This document shows, one piece after another, positions 8,035 to 10,495 of a stretch of 10,495 nucleotides of DNA (positions are counted from its first letter, which is position 1; each line of letters starts with the position of its first letter). This DNA comes from Strigomonas culicis (lineage: Eukaryota; Euglenozoa; Kinetoplastea; Trypanosomatida; Trypanosomatidae). The notes below the pieces were generated by a model, which was not told the DNA's origin, made no database searches, and worked only from the letters and a program-made list of their open reading frames with translations. The DNA lies in assembly GCA_000482145.1 (NCBI GenBank), contig AUXH01000648.1, positions 1-10,495 of the forward strand, read 5' to 3'. The translations under genes were made by a program, and so were the position numbers.

Positions 8035-8452
8035 AGGGAAAAGGTAACCTTATTATTTGTTTATTTATTACTGTTGCTATTATTATCCAAAAGGGAATAA
8101 CGCTCGCTTAGTCTGGTCATAACAGCCTCCAGGTGAAACAAAAAATGTGAACGAACAACGAACAATGGAGTATAGTGAGAGTGCTTCATGTTATCCTTCT
8201 TAAATGTAATGTGGGTGCGTACGTCCGGTGTTGCCTTTTTTTTTACTCTCTATTTATTGTACCCATTTGTTCTTTTTTTTTTTTTTGGTGTTGTTGTCTT
8301 TTGACTCTTTTTTTTCTTTTTCAGATCGAATTGTGCTTATTTGCTTTTATTCTATTTAATTATTCTCTTAGTTTACAAAAAAAAAAGAATTCCTTTTTAT
8401 ATATATGCATTTTTCTTTTGTCACACACACAAACAAACACACTTTGCTCGTT

Positions 8453-8472
8453 TATATATATATATATATATA
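8453..8472. repeat. (TA)10 dinucleotide tract
   Basis: Ten TA units lie in the AT-rich spacer and are self-complementary. They are followed by a run of A. No associated gene or site is visible. Confidence 0.85.
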
Positions 8473-9027
8473 AAAAAATGGGAGCGCTTCAAGAAAATAT
8501 TCACTATTGCTTCTATTGATCTATTGTTGGTTGTTTTTCGTTCTTTACATTTGCTTTTTTCTTTTTTGTATTTTAATGTTTTTAAATACGGTGTTTCAAA
8601 AAAAAAAGATCATATGAAGGACACCAAGATTTATAAACGAATGAAAAAGATTTTTTCGTGTTGTTATCCGCTTTTTTTTTCTTTTTACTCTCCAATGAAT
8701 AAACACTTTTTTGGTATTTTGTGTTTTTCTTGGAATCATTATTCCTTCAGTACTTCAAAAAAAAAAACAGGAAAAGCGTTTTCAGAAAAGTGATTGCTAA
8801 CCATAATGATGCATTAATAATAGCATTTTATGTTGCTTCTATACATTTTTCTTTCGGTCTGGCTTTCTTTGCAGCTCGTGTTGTGAGTATATACATATAT
8901 TATATATGGATTGGTCTCTTTGTTCTCCATAGTGATAACGAGATGCGCTGCTTTGCTTGTCTGATTATTTATTGATTTACACTTGTTTGTTTATTTGTTT
9001 CTTTTCTGTCAGGAAAAGTACTGTTAA

Positions 9028-9108
9028 ATGTTTCCCTGTTCTCTTCTCTCGGTCTCTTTTTCAGTAGGAATAGCATTTTTTGTTGTCACTTTTACTGGTT
9101 TACTGTAA
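9028..9108 (+). other. Possible upstream ORF of 26 codons
   Basis: An ATG at 9028 opens a 26-codon hydrophobic frame ending in TAA at 9106-9108. It would be in the leader only if the acceptor at 9012 were used; use of the acceptors at 9064 or 9168 removes its start codon. It is not proposed as a conserved protein; its interest is as a switchable upstream ORF. Confidence 0.25.
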
Positions 9109-9154
9109 AAATATATAAAAAACCATTATATAAAAGAATTTGTTTTTTCCTTAT

Positions 9155-9168
9155 ACTTTTTTTTTTAG
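9155..9168 (+). promoter_or_regulatory. Preferred trans-splice acceptor for the last gene
   Basis: A tract of C followed by T residues ends in AG at 9167-9168. The 184-nt leader from here to 9352 contains no ATG, so translation would begin at 9353. Alternative acceptors upstream (9012, 9064) and one nearer (AG at 9211-9212) are possible. Confidence 0.6.
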
Positions 9169-9352
9169 ATATTAATTCATTTTTTTTTACTTTTTGGTTA
9201 CACTTTTAAAAGTAAATTATATACTATACACAAATATAGGTGTAGTTGTAGAACAAAACCTTGATTGTTTTTTGCTTGATTTGGTGCTCTTCGAGTACCT
9301 CCACTTCAACAAGTTGAATAAAACTAAAAAAAAGGAAAGAGACGGAACGACC

Positions 9353-9972
9353 ATGACGTCGCCGACGATGCCGATGCCATCGAGCGCCGCCGCGGCCCCC
9401 CACCAACAGCACCACCACCGCCCTTCACTGCAGATGCTCCAGCAGCAGAAGCTGATGATGATGCAGCAGGGCTGGGCGCCGGGGATGCCGCCGCCGGTCC
9501 GGCTGCGCCACTCGGGCTCCTCCGAGAGCGGGGGCACCCCTAAGGCCGCCGGCTACCCTAGCAACCCCCACATGCCCCTCATGAACGGCTTCGCTGGGGT
9601 GCCCATGACACCACAGCAGATGCATGCAATGATGCTGATGCACAGCACGCGCTCGGCGCCCGGCAGCGGCGGCAGCGGTGGCCACCCGCCGTCGCCCGCC
9701 GCCGCGGCGCAGCCGCGGGAGCCGGAGGCGGAGAACCCACTGACGCCGGCGACGGAGCAGACGGAGGGCTCCACGGCGTCGACCAACGCGACGGAGGAGG
9801 ACGCGGCGCCGCCGCCGTACACGGAGGTGGCGGAGCTCGATCACGTGCCGAGCGAGGCGAGTTCGGCCTCCTCGGCGGTGCACACGCTGCGGCGCACGGA
9901 CAAGTCGGGGAAGAACTTCCGTCAGTTGGTCTTAGGCGTAAAGACAGACAAGGATGTAGAAAACATGGATGA

Positions 9973-10051
<79 letters not shown>

Positions 10052-10495
10052 AGCAGCTCCAGCTCCGCCAAGGACGAGGATACCGACGAAGATGCCGACA
10101 CGAAGGACGAGGATGCCGACACGAAGGACGAGGACGCCGACACCAAGGAGGAGGACGCCGACACCAAGGAGGAGGACGCCGACACCAAGGAGGAGTCGCA
10201 GCCGGCCTCCCCGGACGCGACGAAGGGGTTCACCCTCCCCGCCATCCACCCGCACAGCAACCGCTCCGCCGCGACGGACGCACCCCCTCCCGCCCCGCGG
10301 CGCGCGTCCAGTGAGCCCCCCGTGGAGGTGGCGAAGAAGGAGGGCGGCTCGGGAGATGGCACACTGCCCAAGGCGGCCGGCGCCACACCTAACAAAGAGT
10401 CCAACAGCGCCGACGCCGCCACCGCCACCGGCGGCGGCAAGCACCGCTCCAGAACGGCCCCCGCCGGACCGCCAGAAGCAGGTGACCCAGCAGCA
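9353..10495 (+). CDS. Low-complexity acidic-repeat protein of unknown function, 3' end beyond the window
   Basis: The frame is open for all 381 codons from the ATG at 9353 to the window edge, so the C-terminus is missing. The ATG is the first after a strong splice acceptor and coincides with the switch from AT-rich to GC-rich sequence. I recognise no family. The first 110 residues are rich in Met, Gln, His and Pro (for example MMMQQGWAPGMPPP), followed by a Gly/Ser linker and an acidic Thr/Ala-rich part with a PPPY sequence at 153-156, a possible WW-domain ligand. A short, more ordered-looking stretch, GKNFRQLVLGVKTDKD, precedes an aspartate run (206-233), five serines (234-238) and five copies of a (D/E)EDADTK heptad (245-279). 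The rest is Pro/Ala/Ser-rich. No signal peptide or membrane segment is seen. Like the preceding gene it encodes a disordered, homopolymer-rich protein, but I see no convincing homology between them. A role in RNA or chromatin binding would be a guess. Confidence 0.82.
9968..10051 (+). repeat. Poly-aspartate trinucleotide tract: two GAT then (GAC)26
   Basis: Twenty-eight consecutive Asp codons encode residues 206-233 of the last gene. Apart from two leading GAT codons the tract is pure GAC for 78 bp. It starts right after a Met codon and ends at a run of five Ser codons. Confidence 0.95.
10085..10189 (+). repeat. Five tandem 21-bp repeats encoding (D/E)EDADTK
   Basis: Five copies of a 21-bp unit lie at 10085-10105, 10106-10126, 10127-10147, 10148-10168 and 10169-10189, followed by a partial GAG GAG. 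Neighbouring copies differ by 1, 2, 1 and 0 bases in order. Only the first residue of the heptad changes, from Asp to Glu between copies 3 and 4. Confidence 0.93.

Larger units (their letters stand above)
8035..9352. other. Long AT-rich intergenic spacer with several candidate splice acceptors
   Basis: No credible gene is seen on either strand in these 1.3 kb; the open frames are Phe/Tyr/Lys/Ser-rich translations of T and A runs. Pyrimidine tracts ending in AG finish at 8324, 8874, 9012, 9064 and 9168, far more than one downstream gene needs. A TA tract lies at 8453-8472. The first part is presumably the 3' untranslated region of the large gene, and the last 184 nt the leader of the next one. 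Short non-coding transcripts started at the upstream acceptors cannot be ruled out. Confidence 0.7.

Noticed and set aside
8175..8975. Overlapping plus-strand frames in the long spacer
   Set aside because: They translate T and A homopolymers into Phe/Lys/Ser/Tyr-rich peptides in several frames at once, with no coding composition.
10085..10189. Regular repeats considered as a CRISPR-like array
   Set aside because: The units are contiguous with no spacers, encode protein in frame, and the context is eukaryotic.

Overview
The window looks like nuclear DNA of a trypanosomatid (kinetoplastid) protist. Four intronless reading frames lie head-to-tail on the + strand. Each is preceded by a long polypyrimidine tract ending in an AG, the signature of spliced-leader trans-splicing in a polycistronic unit. 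Coding DNA is very GC-rich with G/C third positions, while the spacers are AT-rich and full of homopolymers and microsatellites. All three visible stops (TAA, TAG, TAA) fit the standard code. The short redox protein resembles the CQFC-type glutaredoxin of trypanosomes, which supports the assignment. I cannot name the genus.

Layout: 1-1541 is a spacer with (ATT)n, (AAT)n and (CA)n tracts and no credible gene. 1542-3338 encodes a 598-residue multi-pass membrane protein with a weak resemblance to the triose-phosphate/nucleotide-sugar transporter branch of the drug/metabolite transporter superfamily. 3553-3876 encodes a 107-residue glutaredoxin whose active site reads CQFS rather than CQFC. 3877-4494 is a spacer that opens with a G-rich tract able to form a quadruplex in the mRNA. 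4495-8034 encodes an 1179-residue, mostly disordered protein with homopolymer runs, several aromatic islands and duplicated short motifs. 8035-9352 is a long AT-rich spacer holding a series of candidate splice acceptors. 9353 to the window end is the 5' part of another low-complexity protein with a 28-residue aspartate run and a graded 21-bp tandem repeat.

Nothing suggests that the four genes form a pathway; kinetoplastid neighbours are usually functionally unrelated. No mobile element, CRISPR array, tRNA or rRNA gene was found. The strongest leads are the Cys-to-Ser change in the glutaredoxin, the seven-residue SVLRPPR motif kept twice in the large protein by different synonymous codons, and the expanding repeat block in the last gene.
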